From positions 1 to 64,000 of the forward strand of contig NZ_NRRY01000005.1 in assembly GCF_016583905.1 (NCBI RefSeq): 64,000 nt of DNA. The letters are read 5' to 3'. This document shows positions 1-9,450 of the stretch, in pieces. The notes below the pieces were generated by a model. The model was not told where the DNA came from. It saw only the letters and a list, made by a program, of their open reading frames with translations, and searched no databases. Position 1 is the first letter of the stretch, and each line of letters opens with the position of its first letter. This DNA is from Lamprobacter modestohalophilus. GTDB taxonomy: Bacteria > Pseudomonadota > Gammaproteobacteria > Chromatiales > Chromatiaceae. A program made the position numbers and the translations under genes.

Positions 1-49
1 CTCGCGGGTCGCTGAGGGGAGCAAAGTGCTCGACAAGACTGGCAGACAT
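1..49 (-). CDS. 5' end of a gene cut by the window edge, possibly an ISAs1-type transposase
   Basis: Sixteen codons read leftward off the window edge, beginning MSASLVEHFAPLSDPR. An AGGAG Shine-Dalgarno sits seven bases before the ATG, so translation starts here. A short Met-rich start followed by an EHF..L.DPR stretch is what I recall from ISAs1-type DDE transposases (H-repeat-associated family). With only sixteen residues this is a suggestion, not an identification. The 168 bases between it and the next gene hold no recognisable feature. Confidence 0.45.
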   Translation of the reverse strand, partial: MSASLVEHFAPLSDPR

Positions 50-217
50 GGGAAACTCCTAGGGTTCGTTTCCCGATAGACTGCCGCAACTGATTCTATT
101 CGCAAAATTTTATACGCGCTCGCCCTGGCCATCGGCGGTGTCCGCAAGCCGACAGAAGATCACTGGTATATCATCAACGGGTGTAGACCTCGATCCCATT
201 GGAGCCTTTGTTCGCGC

Positions 218-1966
218 ATGGAACCCGAAGCCTTTGTCCAATCGTCCGTCCTCTTGCTGCTTGCCGCTGCAGCGGCTGTGACGCTGTTCAAACACTTCGG
301 TCTTGGCTCGATCCTCGGTCTGCTGGTCGCTGGCATCTTGATTGGACCCTATACACCAGGTCCATCGGTGACGGGTAATGTCGATGACCTGCGCCACTTT
401 ACCGAGTTGGGCGTGGTGCTGCTGCTCTTCGTCATCGGCCTGGAGCTGCATCCGAGCCGACTGTGGGAAATGCGCCGCACGCTGTTTGGGCTCGGCTCCT
501 CGCAGATCATCCTCTCGGGCCTGGCGTTGGCGCTCTATTTTCGCCTCTTTGTCGAGACCTGGCCGGTCGCGTTGTTGATCGGCCTAAGCCTGGCGCTGTC
601 GTCGACGGCGCTGGTGATGCAAATGCTCTACGAGAAGGGCGAGATCGCCACGCCGCGTGGGCAAACCGCCTTCGCGGTCCTGCTGATGCAGGATATCGCC
701 GTCGTGCCGATGTTGGCACTGTTGCCGCTGGCAGCCAGCACCGGCGCGAGCCTGCCGGGCCCGCCGCTGTGGGAGCAGCTCGGCCTCATCCTACTGATGC
801 TCGCCGGAGTGATCGTCTCCGGTCGCTATCTGGTGCCGTTAGTCTTAGACCTGCTGGCGCGACAAGGCAACCGCGAGGCCTTCTTTCTGGTCACCCTGGC
901 CTCGGTCTTCGTCGCCGCCTGGGCGATGAACCGCGCTGGAATGTCGATGGCGCTAGGCGGCTTTCTGATGGGCATGATGCTCTCCGGCTCGCGCTACAGC
1001 GTCCAGATCCACGCCAGCATCGAGCCGCACAAGGGTCTGTTGATGAGCGTGTTCTTCGTCACCGTGGGCATGTCGCTCGATTTGGGCGTGCTAACGACGC
1101 AGCCGCTGCTCTTCGGGCAGCACCTGTTGGCCCTAGTCGCCATCAAGGTATCACTCCTGTTTGTGCTCGCGCTTGGCTTCTGCAGCACGCGCAGTGGTGC
1201 GCTGCAGGTCGCCTTCATGCTCGGGCAGGCCGGCGAGTTCGGTTTCATTCTATTTGGGGCGGCGAAGCTGCTCGGCATCATCGATGCTGAGACCTTCACC
1301 ATGGCGGCGGCGCTCATCTCCGGCAGCATGCTGATTACGCCCTTGCTCGTGCGTCTCGGCGGCTTCCTAGCCGATCGTTTCCCGAGCTCAGACCCGCAAG
1401 TCGACGACCGCTTCCGTTATCAGCCGAGCCAGGAGCAGGCACCGCAAGCGGTGATCGCTGGCTATGGGCGAGTCGGCCATACCATTGGCACAGTGCTGTC
1501 CAGCCATGGCATTCGCTTTATCGCCTTCGATCAAGATCCGGGGCTGGTTGCGCGCTGGCGCGCCGAGGGCCAGCCGGTGTTCTATGGCGACATCCGCAAT
1601 CCAGCATTGCTCGCCGCGGCCAAGGTAGAGCAAGCCAAAGTGGTGGTGCTGACCATCGATGATCCGCACGCGAGTATTGAAGCGACAACCCTGGTCCGAC
1701 ACTATGCACCGGAGATCATCATCGTCGCGCGCGCGCGCGACCTGACCGCCTGCGATGCGCTGTTTCGAGCCGGCGCCAGCCGCGCCTTTCCAGAGGCGGT
1801 CGAGGCCAGCCTGCGCCTAGCAGCGGAGACCCTGGATGGGCTTGGCATCACCGACGAGGACGCCGAGCAGATGGTACAGCAGGCACGCGGCAAGGACTAT
1901 GCGCTGGTGCGCTCGGAGATTACCGAGAAACCGCCAATGACGGACTCAGGAACCCCGAAGACCTGA
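218..1966 (+). CDS. CPA2-family monovalent cation:proton antiporter with TrkA-N domain (KefB/KefC/YbaL-like)
   Basis: The 582-residue protein has about a dozen hydrophobic segments over residues 8-385, the Na+/H+ exchanger fold of the CPA2 family. A cytoplasmic Rossmann RCK/TrkA-N domain follows, with nucleotide-binding AGYGRVGHTIG near residue 413 and an acidic FDQDP strand end. Such proteins exchange K+ or Na+ for protons across the inner membrane, gated by nucleotide or thiol ligands. No separate KefF/KefG partner lies next to it. The ATG at 218 has no strong ribosome site, so the start is moderately sure. The last 21 bases overlap the convergent ribD end. The substrate ion cannot be told from sequence. 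Confidence 0.9.
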   Translation: MEPEAFVQSSVLLLLAAAAAVTLFKHFGLGSILGLLVAGILIGPYTPGPSVTGNVDDLRHFTELGVVLLLFVIGLELHPSRLWEMRRTLFGLGSSQIILSGLALALYFRLFVETWPVALLIGLSLALSSTALVMQMLYEKGEIATPRGQTAFAVLLMQDIAVVPMLALLPLAASTGASLPGPPLWEQLGLILLMLAGVIVSGRYLVPLVLDLLARQGNREAFFLVTLASVFVAAWAMNRAGMSMALGGFLMGMMLSGSRYSVQIHASIEPHKGLLMSVFFVTVGMSLDLGVLTTQPLLFGQHLLALVAIKVSLLFVLALGFCSTRSGALQVAFMLGQAGEFGFILFGAAKLLGIIDAETFTMAAALISGSMLITPLLVRLGGFLADRFPSSDPQVDDRFRYQPSQEQAPQAVIAGYGRVGHTIGTVLSSHGIRFIAFDQDPGLVARWRAEGQPVFYGDIRNPALLAAAKVEQAKVVVLTIDDPHASIEATTLVRHYAPEIIIVARARDLTACDALFRAGASRAFPEAVEASLRLAAETLDGLGITDEDAEQMVQQARGKDYALVRSEITEKPPMTDSGTPKT

Positions 1967-3094
1967 TTCGGCAACGCGGGCGCGTAACCGCAGATCAGGG
2001 CCGATTTGACGGACATCGAGGAGGTCTAGCGGCACGCGCTCGCTCATGCTCGCGAGGGGCCCGAGCTGGAACAGGCCACGCGCATCACTGCCCATCAGAT
2101 GCGGCGCCAGGTAGAGCACCAGCTCATCGACCAGGCGTTGCTGAACCACTGCGCCAGCCAGCGTTGGCCCCGACTCGATCAGCACCTCGTTGATCTCGCG
2201 TTTGGCCAGGTAGCGCAGCAGGGCCTCGAGATCGACCCGCCCGGACGCATCCGGCGGGCCGACCCAGACCTCAGCACCCGCGGAGGTGGCGGCAGCGATG
2301 CGCCTGGCATCTTGCACACAGGTTGCCACCAGGGTGGCGCCCGGCAGTGGCAACATCTTCGCTGCGAGTGGTAGGCGCAGCGCGCTGTCGAGGATCACAC
2401 GCAGCGGTTGCCGCACTGGCTCGCCCACGTCCAGCGCAGGGATCAGTTCCGGTGCAAGCCGCACATTGAGCGAGGGATCATCGGCCAACAAGGTGCCGAT
2501 ACCTGTGACGATCGCCGAGGAGCGAGCACGCAGCCATTGCACATCGGTGCGCGCTGCCTCTGAGGTGATCCATCGACTCTCGCCGTTGGCGAGTGCCGTG
2601 CGTCCGTCGAGACTGGCCGCGAGCTTGACCCGCACAAACGGCAAGCCGAAACGCATCCGCTTATCGAAGCCGGGGTTCAGCGCGCGGCAGTCATCTTCGA
2701 GCACACCGGTGATGACCTCCACCCCACCCGCGCGCATCCGCTCTAGACCACGGCCATGCACGAGCGGATTTGGATCTTCCATGCCAACCACGACACGACT
2801 GACCCCGGCCTCGAGCAAAGCATCAGTACAGGGCGGTGTACGACCATGATGGCAGCAAGGCTCCAGGGTGACATAGGCGGTCGCGCCCCGAGCAGCCTCC
2901 CCCGCCGCATCGATCGCCAGACGCTCGGCGTGCGGCTCACCGGCGCGTCGGTGCCAACCTTCACCGACGATCTGCCCCGCCTTCGCCAGCACACAGCCAA
3001 CGCGCGGATTCGGATCGGTCGTATAGAGACCGCGCTCGGCGAGCCGAATAGCGCGAGCCATCAGCGTCAGGCAAACCGCACCCTCGGCACCCAT
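1946..3094 (-). CDS. ribD: RibD: bifunctional riboflavin deaminase/reductase
   Basis: This cytoplasmic enzyme carries out the second and third steps of riboflavin synthesis: deamination of the diaminohydroxy-pyrimidine, then reduction of the ribosyl group with NADPH. The N-terminal deaminase shows HAERLAID and PCCHHGRTPPC, which hold the zinc. The C-terminal half is the DHFR-like reductase, with VKLAASLDGRTAL at about 160. The ATG at 3094 is preferred over a TTG at 3100; it lies two bases after the nrdR stop, so the two are probably co-translated. At about 382 residues the length is normal. The nrdR-ribD order is common in proteobacteria. The 3' end overlaps the convergent antiporter gene. 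Confidence 0.96.
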   Translation of the reverse strand: MGAEGAVCLTLMARAIRLAERGLYTTDPNPRVGCVLAKAGQIVGEGWHRRAGEPHAERLAIDAAGEAARGATAYVTLEPCCHHGRTPPCTDALLEAGVSRVVVGMEDPNPLVHGRGLERMRAGGVEVITGVLEDDCRALNPGFDKRMRFGLPFVRVKLAASLDGRTALANGESRWITSEAARTDVQWLRARSSAIVTGIGTLLADDPSLNVRLAPELIPALDVGEPVRQPLRVILDSALRLPLAAKMLPLPGATLVATCVQDARRIAAATSAGAEVWVGPPDASGRVDLEALLRYLAKREINEVLIESGPTLAGAVVQQRLVDELVLYLAPHLMGSDARGLFQLGPLASMSERVPLDLLDVRQIGPDLRLRARVAESGLRGS

Positions 3095-3096
3095 AC

Positions 3097-3609
3097 TCAA
3101 GACTCTTTGTCGAGCGCGTCGAGCAGATCGAGCTGGGCGCGCCGAACCTCAGGCGCCTGATGGCGTTCGAGGCGCTCGATCTCCTCACGAAACGCCGCGA
3201 CATCTTCGAACTTGCGATAGACCGAGGCAAAGCGCACATAGGCCACCTGATCGAGACCGCGCAGTTCCTCCATCACCAGTTCGCCGATCTTGCGCGCGCT
3301 GATCTCGCCCTCAGCGGTGCCGAGCAGCTGACGATGGATGCGGGCAATGGCGGCCTCGACCTGCTCGGTGCTAATCGGGCGCTTCTCAACCGCGCGCATC
3401 AAGCCAGTACGCAGCTTGCGCCCATCGAACGGAACCCGAGTGCCATCGCGCTTGATCACCCGCGGGAGGTTCAGCTCAGCGGCCTCATAGGTGGTAAAAC
3501 GCTCGCCGCAGGCGCCACAGCGGCGCCGACGACGCACCTGATCGCCGTCGCCAGAGAGCCGGGAATCCATCACCTTGGTGTCTTGCGCACCACAGTAGGG
3601 ACAGCGCAT
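3097..3609 (-). CDS. nrdR: NrdR, ATP-cone repressor of ribonucleotide reductase genes
   Basis: The 170-residue protein has the N-terminal zinc ribbon (MRCPYCG at residue 1 and CGACGERF near 32) followed by the ATP-cone (residues about 49-139) that senses ATP/dATP. NrdR binds NrdR boxes before nrd operons. No nrd gene lies in this window, so its targets are elsewhere. It sits between glyA and ribD on the same strand, a common gammaproteobacterial arrangement. The ATG start at the zinc ribbon is fixed by the family N-terminus. The last 20-30 residues are acidic and less conserved. Confidence 0.97.
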   Translation of the reverse strand: MRCPYCGAQDTKVMDSRLSGDGDQVRRRRRCGACGERFTTYEAAELNLPRVIKRDGTRVPFDGRKLRTGLMRAVEKRPISTEQVEAAIARIHRQLLGTAEGEISARKIGELVMEELRGLDQVAYVRFASVYRKFEDVAAFREEIERLERHQAPEVRRAQLDLLDALDKES

Positions 3610-3664
3610 CTAGGGACTCGGCATCAGGAGCGGTGCCGGCCGCTGCGCCCAGCGGTCAACAGGC

Positions 3665-4921
3665 TCAACGCGCGTAAACCGGAAACCGCTTGCACAGCTC
3701 AAGCACCTTGGCCTTGGTCTGCTCGATCACCGCCTGATCGCCGCGGCCATCGATCACATCGCACATCCAGCCCGCCAGATCGCGTGCCTCGTCGAGGCCA
3801 AAGCCGCGGGTAGTGATCGCTGGGGTACCAACGCGGATTCCGCTGGTGACGAAGGGCGACTGCGGATCATTCGGCACCGCGTTCTTGTTGACGGTAATGT
3901 TGGCGGCACCCAGCCAGGCATCGACATCTTTACCGGTCAGGCCCTGCTCAATGAAGCTGACCAAATACAGGTGATCGTCAGTCCCGCCAGAGACCACATC
4001 GTAGCCGCGCGCGAGGAAGGTTTCGGCCATGGCTTGGGCATTGAGGATGACCTGCTTCTGGTAGTCCTTGAAGGCAGGCTCCATGGCCTCCTTGAAGGCG
4101 ACGGCCTTAGCGGCGATGACATGCATCAGCGGGCCACCCTGGGTGCCAGGGAAGACCAGCGAATTGAACTTCTTCTCCAGCTCCGGATTGGACTTAGCCA
4201 GGATCAGGCCACCGCGCGGACCGCGCAGGGTCTTGTGTGTGGTGGTGGTGGTCACATCGGCGATCTGCACTGGGCTTGGGTAGACGCCGGCCGCGACCAA
4301 TCCGGCGATATGGGCCATATCGACCAGCAGGTAGGCACCGACCTCGTCAGCGATATCACGGAAGCGCTGCCAGTCGACAACGCGTGAGTAGGCCGAGAAG
4401 CCGGCAATGATCATCTTCGGCTTGTGCTCGCGCGCCAGCGCTTCGACCTGGGCGTAGTCGATCTCGCCGGTGGCGGGATCGAGCCCATATTGGACCGCGT
4501 GGTAGAGCTTGCCAGAGAAATTGGGCTTGGCGCCGTGGGTGAGATGGCCGCCGTGGGCCAAGCTCATACCGAGCACGGTGTCGCCAGGCTGACAGAGCGC
4601 CATGAACACCGCGGCGTTGGCCTGCGAGCCCGAATGCGGCTGCACGTTGGCATAGTCAGCGCCAAACAGGTCCTTGGCGCGCTCGATCGCCAAACGCTCA
4701 GCCACATCGACGTACTCACAGCCGCCGTAGTAGCGCTTAGCGGGATACCCTTCGGCGTACTTGTTGGTCATCACCGAGCCCTGCGCCTCCATCACGCGCG
4801 GACTGGCGTAGTTCTCGGACGCAATCAGCTCGACATGCTCTTCCTGGCGGCGCTCCTCGTCGCGAATGGCCTGTGCGAGCTCGTCATCGTAGCCGGTGAT
4901 CTGCATGCTGGCGTCGAACAT
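3665..4921 (-). CDS. glyA: GlyA, serine hydroxymethyltransferase
   Basis: GlyA is a PLP enzyme that interconverts serine and glycine while loading tetrahydrofolate with a one-carbon unit. The signature [16 protein letters not shown] is present around residue 230, with the PLP-binding Lys in [14 protein letters not shown] and [13 protein letters not shown] are also seen. The ATG at 4921 ([10 protein letters not shown]) has GGGAG eight bases before it and is preferred to a GTG at 4930, giving 418 residues, close to the family's 417. It heads the glyA-nrdR-ribD run. The CBS-domain gene upstream on the same strand may be part of the unit. Confidence 0.98.
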   Translation of the reverse strand: MFDASMQITGYDDELAQAIRDEERRQEEHVELIASENYASPRVMEAQGSVMTNKYAEGYPAKRYYGGCEYVDVAERLAIERAKDLFGADYANVQPHSGSQANAAVFMALCQPGDTVLGMSLAHGGHLTHGAKPNFSGKLYHAVQYGLDPATGEIDYAQVEALAREHKPKMIIAGFSAYSRVVDWQRFRDIADEVGAYLLVDMAHIAGLVAAGVYPSPVQIADVTTTTTHKTLRGPRGGLILAKSNPELEKKFNSLVFPGTQGGPLMHVIAAKAVAFKEAMEPAFKDYQKQVILNAQAMAETFLARGYDVVSGGTDDHLYLVSFIEQGLTGKDVDAWLGAANITVNKNAVPNDPQSPFVTSGIRVGTPAITTRGFGLDEARDLAGWMCDVIDGRGDQAVIEQTKAKVLELCKRFPVYAR

Positions 4922-4977
4922 AAGGAACACTCCCGGAAATCAAAAGCCGCTCAGTATAGCGCGGATCGTATTGGGTT

Positions 4978-5394
4978 TCAGATCCGATGCCGATCGGGCT
5001 GCCAGGCGGCTTCGAGCTGCTTGAGGACGTCGCGGCGGCTGATGATACCGATCAGGCGGCCCTGCTCCATCACCGGCAGGCGGCGGAAATTGCTGTTCGC
5101 GAAGCGCTCAGCGACCTCGGTGACGGGCGTATTGGCATCGATAGTGACCACCGAGCGGGTCATGAAGTTCTCGACACGGCCACCATCTTCGCTGTGGTAG
5201 CCAGCGCCGAGCGCAATCTGCATGCAGTCGCGCTCGGTCAGGATGCCAACCAGGTTGCCGATCTGATCCACCACTGGCGCCCCGGACAGCCGCCCTTCGA
5301 CCAGGATGCGTAACGCCTCCAAGACATCCATTCCCGGCTGTAAGGTCACGAGTCCCCTAGACATCGCCTGCTTAGCCGTCTTGGTTTCTTTCAT
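4978..5394 (-). CDS. Two-CBS-domain protein
   Basis: The 138-residue protein consists almost wholly of a Bateman pair. The first CBS motif covers about 10-65 (LVGILTERDC) and the second about 72-130 (LIGIISRRDVLKQL). Such modules bind adenosyl nucleotides and usually act as energy sensors or regulatory partners. With no attached enzyme domain the partner is unknown. An AGGAG site nine bases upstream supports the ATG at 5394. It lies 56 bases before glyA on the same strand, which may hint at a link with one-carbon metabolism, but this is inference. The 219 bases between it and nqrM hold no gene I can support. Confidence 0.88.
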   Translation of the reverse strand: MKETKTAKQAMSRGLVTLQPGMDVLEALRILVEGRLSGAPVVDQIGNLVGILTERDCMQIALGAGYHSEDGGRVENFMTRSVVTIDANTPVTEVAERFANSNFRRLPVMEQGRLIGIISRRDVLKQLEAAWQPDRHRI

Positions 5395-5613
5395 CGCTGC
5401 TGGCTCCTGACCGAAACGATCGGATCGTGTGGGTACCTCGCTCTGCCTTCAGCTTAGGCGATTGCCGGAAAAGATCATATCGAATTGCGCAGGATTTTCG
5501 TTTGCCTTCAAGGAGCGTCGCCGGGAGCTTAGCCGGGCTATGTGACCGGCGGCGCGACGCAGAAGGGGAGCGAAAAGACCAGCAAGGCGGTATGAGCTTT
5601 GACAGAAATCGCC

Positions 5614-5835
5614 TTAGGCCAAATCGCCGCTGTGCGTGGGCGTCTCCGCGTGCTCGGCCTGATTCGGACAGACCTGTCCGCGACTGCAGGCACCGCCGCA
5701 ATCAGCGTGGAGCCCGGGAATCTGATTCAGACCGCCGCAGCTGCCCTTGAGCGCAGCGCGGCCGTTGAGCACGCCGAGCGCGAGGCCAACGAAGGCGAGC
5801 GAGAAGATCGTCAGCGCAAAGCCGAATTCAAGCAT
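5614..5835 (-). CDS. nqrM: NqrM, Na+-NQR maturation factor
   Basis: This 73-residue protein has one N-terminal membrane helix (residues 3-25). The Cys-rich motif GSCGGLNQIPG follows near 31, then more cysteines (DCGGAC, VCP). The Cys-flanked SCGG is the hallmark of NqrM (DUF539), which is needed to insert the iron centre between NqrD and NqrE. It begins 24 bases after nqrF with a GGAAGG ribosome site, so it closes the nqr operon as in Vibrio. The last 20 residues are hydrophilic and poorly conserved. Confidence 0.93.
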   Translation of the reverse strand: MLEFGFALTIFSLAFVGLALGVLNGRAALKGSCGGLNQIPGLHADCGGACSRGQVCPNQAEHAETPTHSGDLA

Positions 5836-5859
5836 GCTTGCCTTCCAGAAACCTGATGG

Positions 5860-7080
5860 CTAGCCGCCAAAATCATCGAGCAGGATATTGTCGCGCTCGA
5901 CACCGAGACTGTGCAGCATGCCAATCACCGCTGCTGACATCATCGGTGGTCCGCACATGTAGAACTCGCAATCCTCGGGCGCCGGATGATCCTTCAGGTA
6001 GCGCTCATAGAGCACGGTATGGATGAAGCCGACCTCGCCAGTCCAGTTATCCTCCGGCTGCGGCGATGAGAGCGCGATATGCCATTTGAAGTTATCGTGC
6101 TCGCGGGCCAAGGCATCGAACTCCTCTTGGTAGAAGATCTCGCGCTTGCTGCGGGCGCCATACCAGTAGGACATCTTGCGCTTGGTGTTCAAGCGCTTGA
6201 GCTGATCGAAGATGTGGCTGCGCATCGGCGCCATGCCCGCACCGCCACCGACGAAGATCATCTCAGCACCGGTCTCTTTGGCAAAGAACTCACCGAAGGG
6301 GCCAGAGATGCTGACCTCGTCGCCAGGCTTGAGGCCAAAGATGTAGCTCGACATGATGCCAGGCGGCACATCCGGATGATCCGGCGGCGGCGTCGCGATG
6401 CGCACGTTGAGCATGATGATCCCGGCCTCGCCGGGATAATTGGCCATCGAGTAGGCGCGTGTGACCGGATGCTTAGTCCCCGCCTTGAGGCTCCAGAGGT
6501 TGTACTGATCCCAGTCGCCGCGCAGATACTCGGGGATCTCGATATCGCCATAGTCGAGCTTGTAAGCCGGGCATTCGATCTGGATGTAACCGCCGGCGCG
6601 AAACGCCACGTCTTCCCCCGGCGGCAGCTCGAGCACCAGCTCCTTGATGAAGGTCGAGACACTGCGGTTGGAGCGCACCCGGCAGTTCCAGCGCCGCACG
6701 CCAAAGACCTCGCGCGGCACCTCGATGCGCAGATCCTCTTTGACCGCGACCTGACAGGAGAGACGATAGCCCTCCCCCGCCTCGCGCCGGTTGATCAGGC
6801 TCGACTCGGTCGGCAGCAGCTTGCCGCCGCCTTCGAGCACCTTGACCCGACACTGACCGCAGGTGCCACCGCCACCGCAGGCAGAGGGCACAAAGACATC
6901 GGCATCAGCCAAGGCGCCGAGCAGCTTACGCCCGGCGCTGGTGACGATGTCGCGCTCTTCATTGATGTCGATATGCACATCGCCGCTCGGCACCAGCAGG
7001 CGCCGCGCACTCAGGATCACTAACACCAGCGCCAGCACCACACCGGTGAAGACCAGGACGCCGAAGGTCAGGTCTAGCAT
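5860..7080 (-). CDS. nqrF: NqrF, NADH-oxidising subunit of Na+-NQR
   Basis: NqrF takes electrons from NADH through FAD and a 2Fe-2S cluster into the sodium pump. The order is: membrane helix (residues 4-25); plant-type ferredoxin domain with cysteines 68, 74, 77 and 109; flavin motif [11 protein letters not shown]-binding [17 protein letters not shown]; and the family C-terminus LLDDFGG. At 406 residues it matches Vibrio NqrF (about 408). AAGGAGG lies about seven bases before the ATG at 7080. The 127-base gap behind nqrE is unusually wide for this operon. Confidence 0.98.
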   Translation of the reverse strand: MLDLTFGVLVFTGVVLALVLVILSARRLLVPSGDVHIDINEERDIVTSAGRKLLGALADADVFVPSACGGGGTCGQCRVKVLEGGGKLLPTESSLINRREAGEGYRLSCQVAVKEDLRIEVPREVFGVRRWNCRVRSNRSVSTFIKELVLELPPGEDVAFRAGGYIQIECPAYKLDYGDIEIPEYLRGDWDQYNLWSLKAGTKHPVTRAYSMANYPGEAGIIMLNVRIATPPPDHPDVPPGIMSSYIFGLKPGDEVSISGPFGEFFAKETGAEMIFVGGGAGMAPMRSHIFDQLKRLNTKRKMSYWYGARSKREIFYQEEFDALAREHDNFKWHIALSSPQPEDNWTGEVGFIHTVLYERYLKDHPAPEDCEFYMCGPPMMSAAVIGMLHSLGVERDNILLDDFGG

Positions 7081-7207
7081 GCGACAACCTCCTTCATCCC
7101 TTTAAACAGGTGCTTCATCGGCCTGGTCACAAAGAAACCCGCCAACAGAGACACAGACACAGCGCCACCAGCAACGCAGCTCGGCAGCGAGCAGTCAAGG
7201 GCGCCGT

Positions 7208-7816
7208 TCACAATTGGATACCTGAGAAGGACATGAAGGCCATGGCCATCAGCCCGGTCGTGATAAAGGTGATGCCGAGCCCTTGCAGCCCGTTCGGCAC
7301 GTCGCTGTATTTGAGCTTCTCGCGGATGCCGGCCAGCAGCACTAGGGCGAGCGCCCAGCCGACGCCGGTACCGAAGCCGTAGACGGTACTCTCGGTCAGA
7401 TCGTAACCACGCTCGACCATGAACAGGGAGCCGCCGAGGATCGCGCAATTCACCGTGATCAGCGGCAGGAAGATACCCAGGGCTTGGTAGAGCGCCGGGA
7501 AGTAGCGGTCGAGCAGCATCTCCAGCATCTGCACCATGGCCGCGATCACGCCGATATAGGTGATCAAGCCAAGGAACGAGAGATCCAGCTCCGGCAGGCC
7601 CAGCCAGGCCAGCGCCCCCTCCTGCAGCAGATGATGATAGATCAGGCCATTGACCGGCACGGTAATGGTCTGCACCACCACCACGGCAATGCCAAGCCCG
7701 ATCGCGGTCTCGACCTTCTTCGACACTGCGAGAAAGGTGCACATGCCCAAGAAGAAGGCCAGCGCCAGGTTCTCGACGAAGATCGCCTTGAACAGCAGTG
7801 ACAGATAATGCTCCAT
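7208..7816 (-). CDS. nqrE: NqrE, membrane subunit of Na+-NQR
   Basis: The 202-residue integral membrane protein begins [22 protein letters not shown], as in the family, and has six helices. Cysteines lie in the first and fourth helices ([15 protein letters not shown]), positions that in NqrD/NqrE hold the shared iron centre. It pairs with NqrD, which has the inverted topology. The ATG at 7816 is preferred to an upstream TTG because the family begins there. Downstream of it 127 bases separate it from nqrF. Confidence 0.97.
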   Translation of the reverse strand: MEHYLSLLFKAIFVENLALAFFLGMCTFLAVSKKVETAIGLGIAVVVVQTITVPVNGLIYHHLLQEGALAWLGLPELDLSFLGLITYIGVIAAMVQMLEMLLDRYFPALYQALGIFLPLITVNCAILGGSLFMVERGYDLTESTVYGFGTGVGWALALVLLAGIREKLKYSDVPNGLQGLGITFITTGLMAMAFMSFSGIQL

Positions 7817-7875
7817 CAGCCGCGGCCCTCTGAGCAAACCACCGCAACCTGCCTCCTTGATGAGCGCTTACGCAT

Positions 7876-7910
7876 AGGCATCGGCATTGGTATCGGCATC
7901 GGCATCAGCA
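7876..7910 (-). repeat. Degenerate hexamer repeat (GATGCC)n between nqrD and nqrE
   Basis: Just after the nqrD stop codon the spacer contains about six imperfect GATGCC/GATACC units read on the minus strand. The 94-base gap between nqrD and nqrE is wide for an operon whose other junctions mostly overlap or lie close, and the repeat explains part of it. No function can be assigned; it is probably a slippage product. Confidence 0.6.
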
Positions 7911-8573
7911 TCACTGCGCCTCCGTGCGATGGACGACGTGGATGCGGTATTCAGGCTTCTCGAGCTGATCCGGCTTCCAGGTGCGAATCGCCCAGATCAT
8001 CAGACCGATGATGAAGAAGGCGCCGGGCGCCAACAGCATCAGCCCATTCGGCTCGTACCAGCCGCCCTCCTTCAGTAACGGCAAGATCTGCACGCCGAGC
8101 AGGCTACCAGAGCCCAATAGCTCGCGAATCACGGCGACACCGATCAGAATGACGCTGTAGCCGATGCCATGCCCGAGCGCGTCGATAAAGCTCGGCCAGG
8201 GCGGATTCTTCGACGCAAAGGCCTCGGCGCGGCCGAGCACGATACAGTTGGTGATGATCAGCCCAACGAAGACCGAGAGCTGTTTCGAGAGCTCATAGGC
8301 GAAGGCCTGCAGCACCTGATCGACGACGATCACCAGCGAGGCGATGATGGTCATCTGGATGATGATGCGAATGCTGCTCGGCATGTGCTGCCGGATCAGG
8401 CTGATGATGACACTCGAGCCGACCAGCACCACGGTCAAGGCGATGCTCATGGTGATGGCCGGCGCTAGCTTGGTGGTCACCGCCAAGGCCGAGCAGATGC
8501 CAAGGATCTGCAGGGTGATCGGATTCTTGTCGACGATCGGCTCGAGCAGCAGCCGGACGGATGTGTTTGCCAT
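7911..8573 (-). CDS. nqrD: NqrD, membrane subunit of Na+-NQR
   Basis: The 220-residue protein has six helices and the NqrD core: [17 protein letters not shown] near residue 14, [15 protein letters not shown] near 112, and helices around 20-40 and 70-90. Cysteines in LGICSAL and TNCIVLG match the iron ligands shared with NqrE. The ATG at 8573 ([12 protein letters not shown]) is chosen over the longer reading because the preceding residues belong to the nqrC coding strand region and AGGGG precedes it. The acidic C-terminal tail is cytoplasmic. Confidence 0.97.
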   Translation of the reverse strand: MANTSVRLLLEPIVDKNPITLQILGICSALAVTTKLAPAITMSIALTVVLVGSSVIISLIRQHMPSSIRIIIQMTIIASLVIVVDQVLQAFAYELSKQLSVFVGLIITNCIVLGRAEAFASKNPPWPSFIDALGHGIGYSVILIGVAVIRELLGSGSLLGVQILPLLKEGGWYEPNGLMLLAPGAFFIIGLMIWAIRTWKPDQLEKPEYRIHVVHRTEAQ

Positions 8574-8601
8574 CGTGTGCGTACCCCTAGTCGTCCCGGC
8601 G

Positions 8602-9450
8602 TCAGCCGCGCTCACGACCGGACAATGTTGCCAGGAACGGACCATAGCCCTGTGGTCCAAGCCAGAACCGCATCAGGTTGGTGACACCATTGCTGGTCAA
8701 GGTGGCGCCAGAGAGGCCGTCGACGCGGTGTTCAGCATTCGGTGCATTCGGATCGACATCGCCTTTTGCCACCTCAATCACTGGCTTGCCTGATGCGTCC
8801 AGCACGACCTTGCCCGGCCATTCGGAGAGCCAACGCTCGCCGGCGACCTCACTGCCGAGTCCGGCGGTCTCGCGCTGCTCATAGAAGGTCAGGGCCTTCA
8901 CCGTGCGTCCGTCCGGGGCCAGCGCCAGCAGCCCATGCATGGTCGACCAGAGTCCAGCCCCATAGATCGGCAGGATGATGGTGTCGAGCTGCCCAGCATC
9001 GCGCACCAGATAGACCGGCATGCGATCTGGGCGTCGGATGAGTCCGGCCGGATCAGCCTCGCTGAGCGAGGTGCTTGCCGCCGGGTCCTTCGCCGCATCG
9101 CGATAGGAGTAGCTCAGCGGGTCGGCACCCTCTACGAAGGCACCGCTGTCGAGATCGACCAGCCGTGTCTCGATCTGGGCGAAGGCCTCGTCGAGGTCAA
9201 GCTCACCCGAGTCGAGTCCAGCGACCTCAACGATCTCCGACTTGAGCGCCAGCGCCGCCTTACGCTCCTGCAGCGGCCGCAGACTCACCGCGGTGGCCGA
9301 GACCACCATCGAGCAGGCCAGGCAGAGCACGAGCGCAACGGCCAATGTCTTGCGCGGATCATCATTCGGCAGCTTAAACACCGCTTTGATCGAGGCGACA
9401 AGGCCTGTCAGGCCGGCTCCAGCAGCTTGCGATCGCGAATCAGCTGACAC
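8602..9450 (-). CDS. nqrC: NqrC, covalent-FMN subunit of Na+-NQR
   Basis: This periplasmic subunit is anchored by one helix at residues 36-56. The flavinylation motif SGATLTS places the FMN-bearing Thr at about residue 250 of 282. [18 protein letters not shown] is the typical FMN-binding-domain segment. The start is a GTG at 9450 with GGAGG about ten bases upstream, and it overlaps the nqrB stop by 11 bases, so the two are translationally coupled. FMN is attached by ApbE, which is not in the window. Confidence 0.97.
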   Translation of the reverse strand: MSADSRSQAAGAGLTGLVASIKAVFKLPNDDPRKTLAVALVLCLACSMVVSATAVSLRPLQERKAALALKSEIVEVAGLDSGELDLDEAFAQIETRLVDLDSGAFVEGADPLSYSYRDAAKDPAASTSLSEADPAGLIRRPDRMPVYLVRDAGQLDTIILPIYGAGLWSTMHGLLALAPDGRTVKALTFYEQRETAGLGSEVAGERWLSEWPGKVVLDASGKPVIEVAKGDVDPNAPNAEHRVDGLSGATLTSNGVTNLMRFWLGPQGYGPFLATLSGRERG

